A DNA stretch of 64,000 nt from Boothiomyces macroporosus (Eukaryota; Chytridiomycota; Chytridiomycetes; Rhizophydiales; Terramycetaceae): NCBI GenBank assembly GCA_027604185.1, contig JADGKB010000004.1:1-64000 (forward strand). Reading direction: 5' to 3'. Positions 11,621 to 22,325 of the stretch are shown one piece after another (the stretch's first letter is position 1; each line of letters opens with the position of its first letter). Under the pieces are notes generated by a model. That model ran no database searches. It had not been told where the DNA came from and saw only the letters and a program-made list of their open reading frames with translations. A program made the position numbers and the translations under genes.

Positions 11621-12853
11621 TTATATTAAGCCGATTGGTTCGCCCAATTTAATCTTTTGACCTTCTTCTATATGAAATTTAAATGATTTTGGTGCTTCAA
11701 ATACTAATACAACGGTACTTCCGAGTTTAAATCCACCCATTTCTTCTCCTCTCTTGTATGTTAATTTACTTCCGTTATTATTAACAAGCTCTTCAATATG
11801 CTCTCCCAATTTACGATCTAATTCAGCGTGCGGGACGTTTGTAAGAAGATTCTGTTGTTAGCAAATTATTACTGGAGCAAAGTTGAGAATAATCTTTCCA
11901 ACATTGGTAGCAGCTACTGGAACCATTGAAAACAGACCATGGGACCATGTTCCCAAAAGAGAAACCCTTTCATTGAGTGAGAACAAGTGACGCAACTGTT
12001 TTACCATTGATGGAGATACTGAAAACATTTCTCCCGCAAAATGCCTCATCAATTCAATATGCCATTCGGTAGGTGAGTGGAATCTGTGATAATCCCCAGG
12101 AGCAAGATAGATTACTGTAAAGAATAGAGAGTTGCCCTTCTTTGGTATATAGGTGGCACCTTCAGCATTCATGTTCTTTGGGTTCTTTCCCAAAAGCGCG
12201 TTCAATGAATAAGTAATTCCTTTGACTTGTTCAATTTCATCATGAACAATCTCCCCAAAGTGCAATACTCGTCCATCAGCCGGGCTAACAAGAGAGGCTT
12301 CCTTCTTGCTTGCGATTGTTCTAACGTTGGGTTTAATGGTTCTATAAAAGAATTGCCCAAGGTTTTCAAACTTTGTCAAATCAGTTTCTTCCATTTCATC
12401 CAAGTTACATCCACAAACAAAGGAGTAGGTTCTGTAAACAGGGGCACGCAGCCAAACGGGCAAAACAATATCGTTAATGTAACCCCAGCATTGAGAGAGA
12501 TATCTTAGCGGAAGAGAGGCATACAAGCGAAGATAAAGCGGTCCTTCTACTTTGATTCCGTTGTGGTCTTCTTCTCTTTGGCTAATTTTGTAAAAGTGGT
12601 TAACAGCAAGCCAAGCAATTCCTAAAGAAAGGGGGATTGGATACCAAGTTGTTTTAGTGCTATTCCAAGCATTCTTGGCTTGTTGAAATACTAATTAAGT
12701 TCATGAAATACCTGTGGTTTCTCCCTTGGAAGAAATGAACGACCGACGCAGAGAGAGTGGAGTGCGAACATGATGGAACGATTGGACTGGCGAAGGTTCA
12801 ATCCTAGCTATCCTGTGTAAAAATCTAAATGTAATTCGCTTCGAGAGAGTCAT
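11621..12853 (-). CDS. PSD1: Phosphatidylserine decarboxylase, mitochondrial type
   Basis: 396 residues from three exons. Introns are 12691-12711 and 11852-11872, both 21 nt with an in-frame stop. The ATG at 12853 opens a basic, Arg/Ser-rich leader ([18 protein letters not shown]) typical of mitochondrial import, then a hydrophobic segment ([15 protein letters not shown]). The catalytic core shows [20 protein letters not shown] and, near the C terminus, the autoprocessing motif LGST within [14 protein letters not shown]. Family knowledge: the proenzyme self-cleaves at Gly-Ser to give a pyruvoyl cofactor and converts phosphatidylserine to phosphatidylethanolamine at the inner membrane. Tail-to-tail with GCN2. 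Confidence 0.95.
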
Positions 12854-13354
12854 AACAAAAGGTGAGAAAAAAACAACGGCGGCAATGATTTGTCTAATGG
12901 CGATGAAAATAAGCAAGTTGTATAAGCAAAACAGGAGCGCTTTTCTGATTTGCTTTTGAATATTTTTCATACAAATACAAAAGTTTTTGAAAGCCTTTTT
13001 AATCAATGATTGAATGTGGCTTTACCGTTATTACTCTCTTAATTTCTCAAAGGAGGACAAAAAGAATGAGCCAAGTTGGAGATTAATTAAACCATCACGA
13101 AGCGAAAGTTTCCTGATGGTTTATTCGATCGCACCGACGATTCAATAGCCATCAAGGCCTGTAAATTTTTTTGGTGAAGGCACCGAGATTTTTCAATCAA
13201 AGCGATTTTTAAAGTAGCACAAACTTTGATTGAGATGACATTGCATTATTTGTTTCTTTAGAAACGTTTCAAGTTATTGGCTGAACAGCAGACAATAACA
13301 ATTCATTATTTTCAGCAAAAACTAAAATTGCTTACGTAAGGTTCCAGCGTCAAT
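12854..13354. other. Intergenic region upstream of PSD
   Basis: About 500 bases with no supportable ORF. Part of it is open in the PSD frame upstream of the chosen ATG (to about 13006), but that extension is hydrophobic low-quality sequence and I treat it as 5' leader or promoter. Confidence 0.45.
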
Positions 13355-13702
13355 TTACATTCTTTTTATTCTGCCTGAACCAAACTTTTTCATGTTCAAG
13401 TATTCGTTATTTCGTTTTCCTTTGAGTTTGTACTCTCTTTCCCTTTTTAACCATCTGTATATCATACTAATATGAATTCCGGTTTCAAAAGAAACTACTC
13501 TGGGAGACGTGGTGTTCAGTCTTTCTAGAATGGAAAGTTTCTCTTTATAAGTATACTGGGTTCTGACTTGAAAGTGCATTCCTGCAAAATCCAATTTTAG
13601 CCGAATATATATTGCTTCATTGCCATTGCAGACAATTTTTAATCCAATCCTTTCCTGATTATTGCCTAAAGTGTCGTTTTTATTGCGGTCACTTTTCCAC
13701 AA
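13355..13702 (-). CDS. Putative helix-turn-helix protein
   Basis: 115-residue ORF whose middle resembles a homeodomain-like/Psq-type HTH: YTYKEKLSILERL (helix 1), a short linker, ETGIHISMIYRWLKRE (recognition helix with the usual YRWLK ending) and then a basic tail. Such HTHs occur in transposase N-termini and small DNA-binding proteins. No catalytic transposase domain, terminal repeats or extension was seen, so this may be a domesticated or truncated mobile-element fragment. The start is uncertain; a downstream Met in MHFQVRTQ is an alternative. Confidence 0.4.
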   Translation of the reverse strand: MWKSDRNKNDTLGNNQERIGLKIVCNGNEAIYIRLKLDFAGMHFQVRTQYTYKEKLSILERLNTTSPRVVSFETGIHISMIYRWLKREREYKLKGKRNNEYLNMKKFGSGRIKRM

Positions 13703-14128
13703 ATATCCAAGTAGTTCTTTAGCTAGCCGGAATATTTGCAGCGGTCATGAACCCCTGAGCAAATGTTTTATACTTCAATCGAGCAGGCCATCTGTGAATG
13801 AGCAAAATTCAACAAGTTGGCGCTGTGTCCGCCTTTTCTAGCAAGTATTGCCACGACTCTAATTTGGGTGGATGCGGTAGATATGTGCGCCTCCTTTTTT
13901 GTATTCCCAAAGATAATTCTAGACTTACATCATCCATCGTAACAGAGAATAGACTTTAGTTCAACTCATGAGAATGGCCTCACTTTAATATTTCCTCATG
14001 ATAGTTAAATATTTTACTATATCAGGATGGCTACAGGCTTCAATATCAGCTCCACTGTGCCACCTAATCAACAGCTGACATGGGGCCTTGATATAAGATT
14101 CGGAAATGTCCTTGTACTTTTCTAATTT
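13703..14128. other. Intergenic region
   Basis: About 425 bases between the HTH ORF and EEWY copy 3. Only short ORFs antisense to copy 3 reach into it. Nothing supportable. Confidence 0.4.
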
Positions 14129-14470
14129 ATGAACACTACCAATAAAATAAAAAATGATCCAAAAGTTACCCTGATAGAAGGACATTTGGCACTTGTAGAG
14201 TCGTCGTACAACGAAGCAATTCCACCACACAATCAAAGACATAAAATATTAATAATTCCTTTTAATCCTACAGACATGCATCAAGGCTACAAGTACCCTG
14301 AAGAATGGTATGACTCTTATGACAAACGAAAAATGAATGACAATTATGACAAGGAGAATAAGAAAATTACAGTAAATAATCAAGCAGGCGAAGCCTGTCA
14401 GAATAGCAAGAGTCGAGAAAAGAGAAAGAGGCAAAATAGTGTTAATGTTGATAATTTAATTAATAAATGA
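14129..14470 (+). CDS. Small EEWY-family protein 3 (hypothetical)
   Basis: 113 residues, single exon. It contains the family core YKYPEEWYDSYDKR preceded by KILIIPFNP, a charged linker (KSREKRKRQ) and the C-terminal signature VNVDNLINK, closely matching ISIDNLVNK of copy 1. The conserved ending right before the stop in two copies argues for a real coding sequence. No described domain is recognised. The basic tail could be a nuclear-localisation-like patch, but this is only inference. Confidence 0.6.
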   Translation: MNTTNKIKNDPKVTLIEGHLALVESSYNEAIPPHNQRHKILIIPFNPTDMHQGYKYPEEWYDSYDKRKMNDNYDKENKKITVNNQAGEACQNSKSREKRKRQNSVNVDNLINK

Positions 14471-14839
14471 ATTTTTAATACCTTGTTCTCTTGTTCCATT
14501 GCGGCCAGTTGCGCAATGACCCTTTTCCACATGCAAGAACTAATCCAAGGCTCTCTTTGGCGATTAATGAAGATCAGAGTATCAATTTCATTCCAACTGG
14601 TTGCATACAAAACGGAAATACTGTATAGCACTTTGATTACTTATTCCCGTATACTTGGAAATGGTTGCTCGATAGTACAAGTTCCAGCTCGTTCAGCCCT
14701 CTGGTTGTAGTATACCAAATATGGCTGAAAGTTCCCAATTGGTTGATTCAAGTATTTTTTAATATACAAGGTACGGGAACTCAAAGATACCAGAAAAATG
14801 GTCATTCATGCCAACCACAAAAAAGAATCAAAGAAATAA
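14471..14839. other. Intergenic region
   Basis: About 370 bases between convergent EEWY copy 3 and the PRCC-like gene. Two overlapping short ORFs have no recognisable features. Confidence 0.4.
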
Positions 14840-15548
14840 TTAAAACCCATATTTACTTCTAACAGTCTTTTTCAGCGCATTTCGTTCCGCTTTTTGTTCT
14901 GCCATCTTATCGCTCTGCTGCATTGCTTGAGCTGCCAAACTCAAAATGTGATTATTTCTATCTTTGCCCAGGGGAGTGGATATATTCTAGATTAACAATA
15001 TTTACCTTGAACGAATCTGACTCTTTGAATTCAGATTTCGTAAACTGTCGTTGCTGGTTAAGCTTGTATACATCCCCAATCTGTTCTTTCTGGGAGATTG
15101 TAGTAACTTTTACCGGCCCAGATTTCCTCTCTGGTATAGCAATCTCCTGCTCTACTTTAACCTTCTTTTTTATATGTGTCCTTTCTAAATTGTATTTTAT
15201 CGTGGGCTTCTCTGGCCCAGCAGCTGGCCCCAATTCTTCCTGCTCTTGTCCAGCTACAATTAAATCAAAGTTACGCAGCGTAAAAAAACAATCCAGCTCT
15301 ACATTTTCCTCCTTTTTATTCTGTTTCTTTTCTAGCTTTCCAAACGAGATATTCTTTGTTGTAGTTTGTGCTTTTGGTATAGATGCCAATAGATTAGGTC
15401 CAAGCTCCGGTTTCAAGTTAGATTCATGCTCCTCCAGCTCAACAGTTGGAACAAATATCTTTTTCTTTTCTTGTTTCTTTACTACTTTTGGCGGCGCTGT
15501 AATTTCCTCTTCATCCGATGAAGCATAGTACTGTGAAAGCTTGTCCAT
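14840..15548 (-). CDS. PRCC-like splicing-associated protein
   Basis: 229 residues from two exons joined across a 19-nt intron at 14987-15005. The N-terminus (MDKLSQYYASSDEEE) and the low-complexity charged middle resemble PRCC. The second exon supplies the conserved PRCC C-terminal block: HILSLAAQAMQQSD followed by the terminal KYGF. Without the micro-intron this diagnostic tail is lost. Family knowledge: PRCC is a nuclear protein associated with spliceosomal factors. The call rests on N- and C-terminal signatures, as the middle is poorly conserved. Confidence 0.7.
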
Positions 15549-15655
15549 TTTTGAAAATAAAAAAAAGAAAATTAAACATCAGGGTTTGTTTATTAGAAAA
15601 ACGGAATATTTTCAAGTAACCAATTAGATCAGAATATTCAAGCCAAACTCTACTT

Positions 15656-16519
15656 CTATGTATTCAGGGTATTTCGATCAGACAGCTTGATTGTGTCTGT
15701 TACTAAATGCTCCTGAGTTACAACTTTAACTTTTTGTTTTTTTGCTATGGTGACTTGCTTCAGCAGCTTCAGGATATACACAAGAGCAAGCGAATGGAGG
15801 CAGATGCAGAATACACTTGCCAGATCAAAGTGGACAGACTGGTAAGTCAAGGTCCGGATAGTCAGGAAACACATGTAGAACCCAACTGCAGTCCAATCTA
15901 GAGTAATCAGTGCGATATTCAAATTTGTGATCCATTTGAATTTGCTCAGCATTTCGTCAGTCAGTTCTTTGTTGTACTTTACTTGCTTGAATCGATATAT
16001 AATTACAACAAGCGAAATGTGTTGGATGTTGTCGTAAACAACTACAAATATGGAAAATACCGCAATCGTAATATTTCCAATCAACCAGCTCAATTTTGAT
16101 TTCGTTGCCATATTTATCAAACTGGGAATTGCTGCAAATAACAAATAAAAGGCAATGACTGAATATTTGAAAATGTCAAGTCCGCGGTTTGTTAGTTTAG
16201 GTAGCAGAATAGAGTATATTCGTAATATTTCAATGTCAATCAAAATCACGAAAAGCGTTTCCAAATTGGATATCATGCCGATAACAGTCATGTAGTAGTT
16301 ATCTACAATAGCTCCTGGTACTGTACTGTAATATATCAAGTGAATCAATATCAAGCAACTTTGGCATACGTTTATACACAATACAACATTAAATCCTATC
16401 CGGAACAACCTTGGAGGAGAGTATTTAACATTCACATCGTACATCAGATAGAGCGAAATACACGCAATAATGATGCCCAGCACTATAAAGCTTGTATTCA
16501 CAATTTGAAAGCTGTCCAT
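15656..16519 (-). CDS. Array 7TM protein A (intronless)
   Basis: 287 residues from the ATG at 16519 (MDSFQIVN). An upstream in-frame Met gives 311, but family starts favour the shorter form. Seven hydrophobic helices. Array motifs: DIEILRIYSILLP after the third helix, VVYDNIQHISLV near the fifth, LDWTAVGFY in the sixth, and HSLALVYILKLLK in the seventh, followed by a polar tail. It lacks the intron that twelve other members carry after the DW pair, and groups with members C and O. Family not recognised; receptor-like topology only. Confidence 0.85.
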   Translation of the reverse strand: MDSFQIVNTSFIVLGIIIACISLYLMYDVNVKYSPPRLFRIGFNVVLCINVCQSCLILIHLIYYSTVPGAIVDNYYMTVIGMISNLETLFVILIDIEILRIYSILLPKLTNRGLDIFKYSVIAFYLLFAAIPSLINMATKSKLSWLIGNITIAVFSIFVVVYDNIQHISLVVIIYRFKQVKYNKELTDEMLSKFKWITNLNIALITLDWTAVGFYMCFLTIRTLTYQSVHFDLASVFCICLHSLALVYILKLLKQVTIAKKQKVKVVTQEHLVTDTIKLSDRNTLNT

Positions 16520-16675
16520 TTTTGTTGACGTCAATCTGAAAGTTGGAAGATTGTCAACGGAAACTTTTATTAGCAAAGCCGACATTTTCACAAAATAGAT
16601 ACTCCTCCGACCATAACACGGTCAATCAAAGATCATGTAAAATTAAAAGTAGCTTTGTGGGAAAAAGATGTCTCT

Positions 16676-17595
16676 CTACTTGGAAAGCAATTCTGTCTTT
16701 TGGTTATTAATATTGGTACTGATTATCTTTTGATCTACAAGATCCAATAATCTCTTTAGAGGAACAACTGGGCCGTCTGTTTCCTCGTTTCTGGACAAGG
16801 ATAAATCTTTTAATTTCGTCAAACAGTAAATCATTCCCAGCGAGTGGGCACAGATACAGAGCAAAGCCGCCATATTGAAATAGTCGGTGTATTCTCCAAT
16901 ACTTGAAAAAGCGAAATACACGTCACATCCTACACCCTAAGTCAAACTATTTTTACTGTCCAGTCTACCACCTGCATGGTGAAAAAGTACAGTCCCAGCT
17001 CTTTAAATTTAGCAAGTGTGTTCCGCGACATTTCGTTCTGCATCTTTGAATCTTTGAATTTATAGATTGTAAGTAACAGAAAAAAGTTTTGGAGATTATC
17101 GTATAGAACTGATAGGATAGCAAACGCTAAAATTGCAATGTTAGCTGTGTCGATCCACTGTGTATCAAAATCAAGTACTGAGACGATTCTTGTACAAAAC
17201 GCGCATACAAAGTAAATGACTATAACCGTGTATCTGGCCAACTGTAGCATTTTACGGGTTAGATTTGGGACTAGAACTGAAAAAATTGACATTATTTCAA
17301 TATCAGCTATTATAATTAGTAGAATTTGAAAATCTGAAATACTAAATACTATCACGTTCTGGATATGCCAAGTATCCGCGTAGAAACTGTAGCTTATATA
17401 GTATATCAGAATGCTGAATATTGTAACTGTTGCTTGAAGAATGTTGATTATGAGAATCAGGCATGTTGTTTTCTTGAAAGATCTGACGTATTTCCTGTGT
17501 GATATCATTACGAGATAATATCCCGAGAGTAGGCCGATAATCAATGTAGCTGTTGAAAAGATTACATCCAAGATTAAATACGAGAGGATAAGCAT
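16676..17595 (-). CDS. Array 7TM protein B
   Basis: 299 residues, two exons. The intron at 16937-16956 (20 nt, GTAAAA..TAG) lies directly after DWT. Start taken at the ATG at 17595 (MLILSYLILD), matching MIPISYIILD-type starts of neighbours; the frame is open further upstream only from a non-ATG codon. Motifs: ADIEIMSIFSVLVPNL, YDNLQNFFLL and HSLGMIYCLTKLKDL, then a polar tail. Seven predicted helices. Function unknown. Confidence 0.85.
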
Positions 17596-17634
17596 TCTGT
17601 AAATTACAAACTTTTCTCTATTGTTCAGAAACAA

Positions 17635-18136
17635 TAAACCACAAATTGCGACTGTGTGAGAAACTATTCACAAGTTACATAGTGTGGGGGTAACCCAAAC
17701 GTTGGAATACTACTCAACTATTAGATTTGTGTTTCTATTGTACGCGTTCAGGTTATTCACATTGTAAACTGTCGGCAAACCGTACTGTGGTTAACGATGC
17801 AAACGGAATAGTCATTAATTATAAACGCAAGTTTTCGGGGTTTCTTTGAAGCTATAACTATAATGTTGAATCAAAGAATACTTTTAATAGTACTCTTTGA
17901 CAACAAACGCGGGGATATGCATTCGGGATGGAATAGGCTATCAACTAAATTTCTATATGCAGTATATTAAACTAACTGATAGTACCCACGATAAAGTTTA
18001 CTGACGTCAAAGTCGAATATCAAAAAATTAAGCATTCATTAAAAGTAAAGCTTGAAGCTGCTTAATATTTATTTTATTCTTTCCAATTATCTATCAATCG
18101 GCAGTGGATAATCGTCAGCAAGGTGTTTGAGCAAAT
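17635..18136. other. Intergenic region within the 7TM array
   Basis: About 500 bases upstream of member B, longer than most spacers in the array, which are 40-270 bases. No ORF or repeat was recognised; it presumably carries promoter sequence. Confidence 0.4.
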
Positions 18137-18997
18137 CTAAAGTGCTAGTTTCACAGTCGCTGCTGATTCTTGCTTATGTGTGGGTATTTCCTGAGCCTGG
18201 ATCTTCTTACGCTTTTTAAGCAGAGTAAAGTCTTTGATCATCTTCAAGATATAAACCAGTGCAAGTGAATGAAAGCAGACAGAGTAGATACTCAATAGGT
18301 TGAGATAATAAGCCGTCCCTGTAGATGATTCCTGGGTCGTTAAAAGATACCACACTGCAAATCCAATAGCGGTCCAGTCGAGAAATACTAGTATAATGTT
18401 GAATTGCGTGATTTTTTTGAACCTTCTGAATAACTCTGGAGACATTTCAGAATCTTTAAATTTCTTGAATCTATAGACCACTGTGCCCAAGTATATGTTT
18501 TGGATATTGTCGTATATAACCGTTACGACTGCAAAGAGAACAACGCTGATATTTGAGAGGTTTCTAATGACTGAATCGGTAAATATTAAGCGAAGTATAC
18601 TGGAAAATAAAGGAATGGAAATGAAAACGGCTACCACTGTGTTTCTGGTGATATTGAGGGTTCTCTCTGTGACACTTGGGATGAGTGACGAGTAAGTGCG
18701 AAGGATTTCAATGTCCAACACAAAAATCATGGCGATTTCCATATTCGATATGATTGAAATCACATTAGCAACATAGTAATCATCAACGTTGGTGTAAAAA
18801 TATTTGTAATAAATTAATTGGTACAGAATCAATATCGATTGAATCGTATTTGTCAATAAAACAGAATTAGTAAGTATCTTGACAGACCGTATCGCTGAAT
18901 TTTTAATATTGATTAAATATAATGCGAGTATGGTAACAAATACTACGATCAAATCAAGGAATAGAGAGAGGCCATTCAGAAATGCCAGATTATCCAT
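18137..18997 (-). CDS. Array 7TM protein C (intronless)
   Basis: 286 residues from the ATG at 18997 (MDNLAFLNG). Seven hydrophobic segments with LDIEILRTYSSLIPSV, IYDNIQNIYLG, LDWTAIGFAVWY and HSLALVYILKMIK. Uninterrupted across the site where other members have a micro-intron. Resembles members A and O in this region and in the ALVYILK ending, suggesting an intronless subfamily. The tail is Lys-rich then polar. Confidence 0.85.
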   Translation of the reverse strand: MDNLAFLNGLSLFLDLIVVFVTILALYLINIKNSAIRSVKILTNSVLLTNTIQSILILYQLIYYKYFYTNVDDYYVANVISIISNMEIAMIFVLDIEILRTYSSLIPSVTERTLNITRNTVVAVFISIPLFSSILRLIFTDSVIRNLSNISVVLFAVVTVIYDNIQNIYLGTVVYRFKKFKDSEMSPELFRRFKKITQFNIILVFLDWTAIGFAVWYLLTTQESSTGTAYYLNLLSIYSVCFHSLALVYILKMIKDFTLLKKRKKIQAQEIPTHKQESAATVKLAL

Positions 18998-19132
18998 GGA
19001 ATTTTGGTTACGTAGGCAGAAAAGAATCCCAACCTGAAAAAAGAGTATCCAATGATGATTAATAACCAGCACGGCAAATATATTTGAAAAGAGTCGACAC
19101 ACTGAATGGCTGTTTGAGCGTGCTTTCTGACC

Positions 19133-20061
19133 TTATATCTTTGAAATTAGCCTGGTACTTTTGTCATGAACATTCACTACTGGACTATCCTTTAATTCTT
19201 TCAGGTTTTTCAACGGAGGTATCACTGCATCAGCTATTTCGACTGACTCATTCCGCGAAAGTGACAGATCTTTGAGTTTCACCAAACAATAAATTACTCC
19301 CAACGAATGTACGCATATACACAAGCAGCTCGCGAGGCTGAAATAGTACGGGAAATAGGAGGTGTCTGATGTGAATGTGAAATAAGTATGAAATGCAATT
19401 GCCTAGCATTAAATCCCATTACTGTCCAATCAATCATCAGCATGCCACCAATATATATCGTAAGCTCTTTGAACTGTTTAATAGCTTTGCTGTTGATTTC
19501 ATGTTCTAATTTCTCATATTTGAAGTAGTAGATGGCAATCAACAAAAAGATGTTTTGAGCGCTATCCAACATCACTGCTAATATACCAAAAAACATTACA
19601 CAAACATTTCGAATTGTGATGATTGGTGCTTGTTGGGTGATTATTCCGGCTAGTCGGGTCAATAGTGGGAAAACGACATACAGCGCAATTAGCAATATTC
19701 TTAGTTTCTGAAGGATAGCTTTGGTGAGCCTTGGATTCAACACAGAGAATACAATCATAATTTCGATATCGGCCAAGAGAATGAATAGTATCTGCACATC
19801 CGAAATTGTGGTTAACAGTGTAAATCCATTGTACCAAATAACCTGATAAATATTGTAATTAACGTAGTACATCAGGATCCAAAATAATATTACCAGTGTC
19901 TGGACTGTGTTTACAGTAAGGACAAAAGATGACATCCTTTGAAACGATCTTACAAAGTTCCCATAGAAAATCACGTACAGATAGTATAACGAGCTGAAGC
20001 CAATAATCGTAGTAGCAACGGAAAATACACTGTCTAAAATGAGATATGCTAGAGGATACAT
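19133..20061 (-). CDS. Array 7TM protein D
   Basis: 302 residues, two exons joined across the 20-nt intron 19403-19422 (GTAATGGG..CTAG) after DWT, giving DWTAIAFHTYFTF. Start at the ATG at 20061 (MYPLAYLILD). Motifs: ADIEIMIVFSVLNPRL, and HSLGVIYCLVKLKDL in the last helix. The usual YDN motif is changed to LDSAQNIFLL. Without the intron the C-terminal third appears as a separate ORF. Confidence 0.85.
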
Positions 20062-20204
20062 TAGCCTACAAATGTCGAAACAATATACAAATTGATAAGG
20101 GCAGAACAATGAAACATTCTTATCACTTTCCGTAACATCTAGGATATGTAGAGCGACTGCGATCTGGACAAATCCTAGAGTAAATATTTGAGTAAAATAA
20201 AACA

Positions 20205-21112
20205 TCATGTATTGACAACTATCGTTTCCTTGCTATATATCTGCGACATCTCTTTCTTGAGCTCATTCAGATTTTTCAAGTGAATAGATTGATCTAGGGG
20301 TTCCGCTTCTGGGAGAGCTAAATCCTTGAGCCTAAGCAAACAATAGATCATTCCTGAAGTGTGAATACTTATGAACAACACGTCAGCCAAGTTAAAGTAA
20401 TACGGAAAAAAGGAAGGATCTTTGTCGAGATCGAAATATATACTACACGCAATCGCCTAGCGTTATTGAAAAGTACTAGCCAGTCTGTTAGGAGTATAGC
20501 GGTAATATAGCTCGTAATATCTTTGAATTTCTTTACAGTTTTCTTTGATAACTCTGAATTCAACTTTGAATGTTTGTACTTGTAAATCTTGTGCAGAATA
20601 TAAAAGCTTTGCGCATTATCGTAGCATATAGCGAGCAATGCATATACTGTTATGCTGATATTCCCCAACGTAATTACCCAGTCATCTAAATAAAAAGTTG
20701 AAACTATGCGTACGGCAAATGGAAATACAAACATCAAAATAACAGTCCATCGCATTAAATTTAATCTAAAAGTCGTGAGTGATGGATTGAGAACAGAAAA
20801 TATTCGCAGTATTTCAATATCCACTATCACAATGAGTAAAATCTGGACATCACCCAATAGAAACAATATTGGGGTGTCGTAATCCCATCCAGCAACAAAA
20901 ACATCAAAGTTAATATAAAGGATTAATATCCAGTATAAAACATTTAGGGTTTGTAGAATATTCACTGATATTGCAACCAGCGCAGAGTTCTTTATGGTCT
21001 TGGTGAATTTGGATTTGTACAGCGATATAAGAAGGAACACAGATATTCCGCATATCAGTGCTGCGCATGTTGAAAATATCGTATCAAGGATAATGTAGGA
21101 TATTGGTATCAT
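20205..21112 (-). CDS. Array 7TM protein E
   Basis: 295 residues, two exons. Intron 20457-20476 (20 nt) after DWL; joining gives DWLAIACSIYFDL. Start at the ATG at 21112 (MIPISYIILD). Motifs: VDIEILRIFSVLNPSL, YDNAQSFYIL and HTSGMIYCLLRLKDL. The C-terminal tail is short and Glu/Lys-rich. Only about 140 bases separate it from member D downstream. Confidence 0.85.
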
Positions 21113-21235
21113 GTCACCTTGTGGTTATCAAAAAATTGCAACAAAGCGGGGAAAGTATAATGGGCCAATGAAAGAGTTGAGGCTCATTAAGGAATATAAA
21201 TTAGAAACATTTTATTACCCCATATTCAAACGATT

Positions 21236-22164
21236 CTAGCCGATAATCATTGTCTGTTGATCTTGTATTGATGGCATGTTTACTTTCTCTAGTAAGAGTT
21301 TCTGTTGATGAGACTGAGCTGTTGGAGCTTCTGTGGACAGCGTCACTTCTTTCAGTTGTATTAAGCAAGAAATCATTACCAAGGAATGCCCCAAAGCGCA
21401 TAACGCACATCCGAGATTAAAATATTGAATATATCTTGAAAAATTGTTTCTCAGATTGAAATAGATACAGAATGCCAGCCCCTTGATTAATACAATGCTA
21501 CCATCCAATCGGTAATTATCAATATGCCAATATAAAGCAGCAATTCTTTAAACTTTCGAATAATTCCAATAGATAACTGACTCTGAAATTTGGATTCCTT
21601 ATATCTGTATATTTTATATACCAGATAGAAACTCTGCGTGTTGTCATACAGGATTGAAAATAACGCGTATAGTAAAATACTGATGTTGTTTAGAAAATCA
21701 AACCAGTTTGAATAAGTAACATGCTGTTCTATTCCATTCAAGTGAAATATATAGCTGATTATTCTAAAACTGAATGGAAACAGTAGGAAGGTTACCACCG
21801 CAAATATTTTAAATTTGCGTATGGTTGTTACCTGTATTGCTGGATTCAGCACAGAGTAGATTGATAGTATTTCCATATCTGTAACAACGATTAGTACTAG
21901 TTGGACATCTGCAAGAACGCAAAGTATCTGTCCCACATCATAGATTGTATGTTGATATGCTTGATCACTAACGTAAGCTATGAGGAGCCAATATAGAGTA
22001 GTCAATGATTGTAGAATACTGACTATCAGGATAAATCTGATTGTATTCCGAAATGACTTGACAGTTTTATCTACGCTCACAAACATGTGATAGATGGCAA
22101 TTGCCCCTAAAAAAGATGAAACTATAGATAGTCCAACATCTGCTACCAAGTATTTATCATTCAT
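21236..22164 (-). CDS. Array 7TM protein F
   Basis: 302 residues, two exons. The intron 21482-21501 (20 nt) follows DWM and ends in AAG rather than TAG/CAG. Joining gives DWMGLAFCIYFNL. Motifs: TDMEILSIYSVLNPAI, YDNTQSFYLV and HSLVMISCLIQLKEV. Start at the ATG at 22164. Lies immediately 3' of the two ankyrin-repeat genes on the same strand. Confidence 0.85.
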
Positions 22165-22325
22165 TAGTTAAACTTTTTCCAGTCACACAATGGGTTACCT
22201 CCACCTCTATATGACCCAATAAATTGTAAACCATCCCAAAAGCGATCCATGAAATTTGTGAAACACTGCACAATGAAGTAATCAACTTTTTGTAATACAT
22301 ACGACATCCTTGCAGTCAACTATCT

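Noticed and set aside
13355..13702. Insertion-sequence or transposase gene
   Set aside because: Only the HTH is visible; no catalytic triad, terminal inverted repeats or target duplications were found nearby.
14923..15528. 201-codon plus-strand ORF, Ser/Phe/Cys-rich
   Set aside because: Antisense to the PRCC-like gene, whose spliced C-terminus matches the family; composition is what a Lys/Glu-rich gene gives in reverse.
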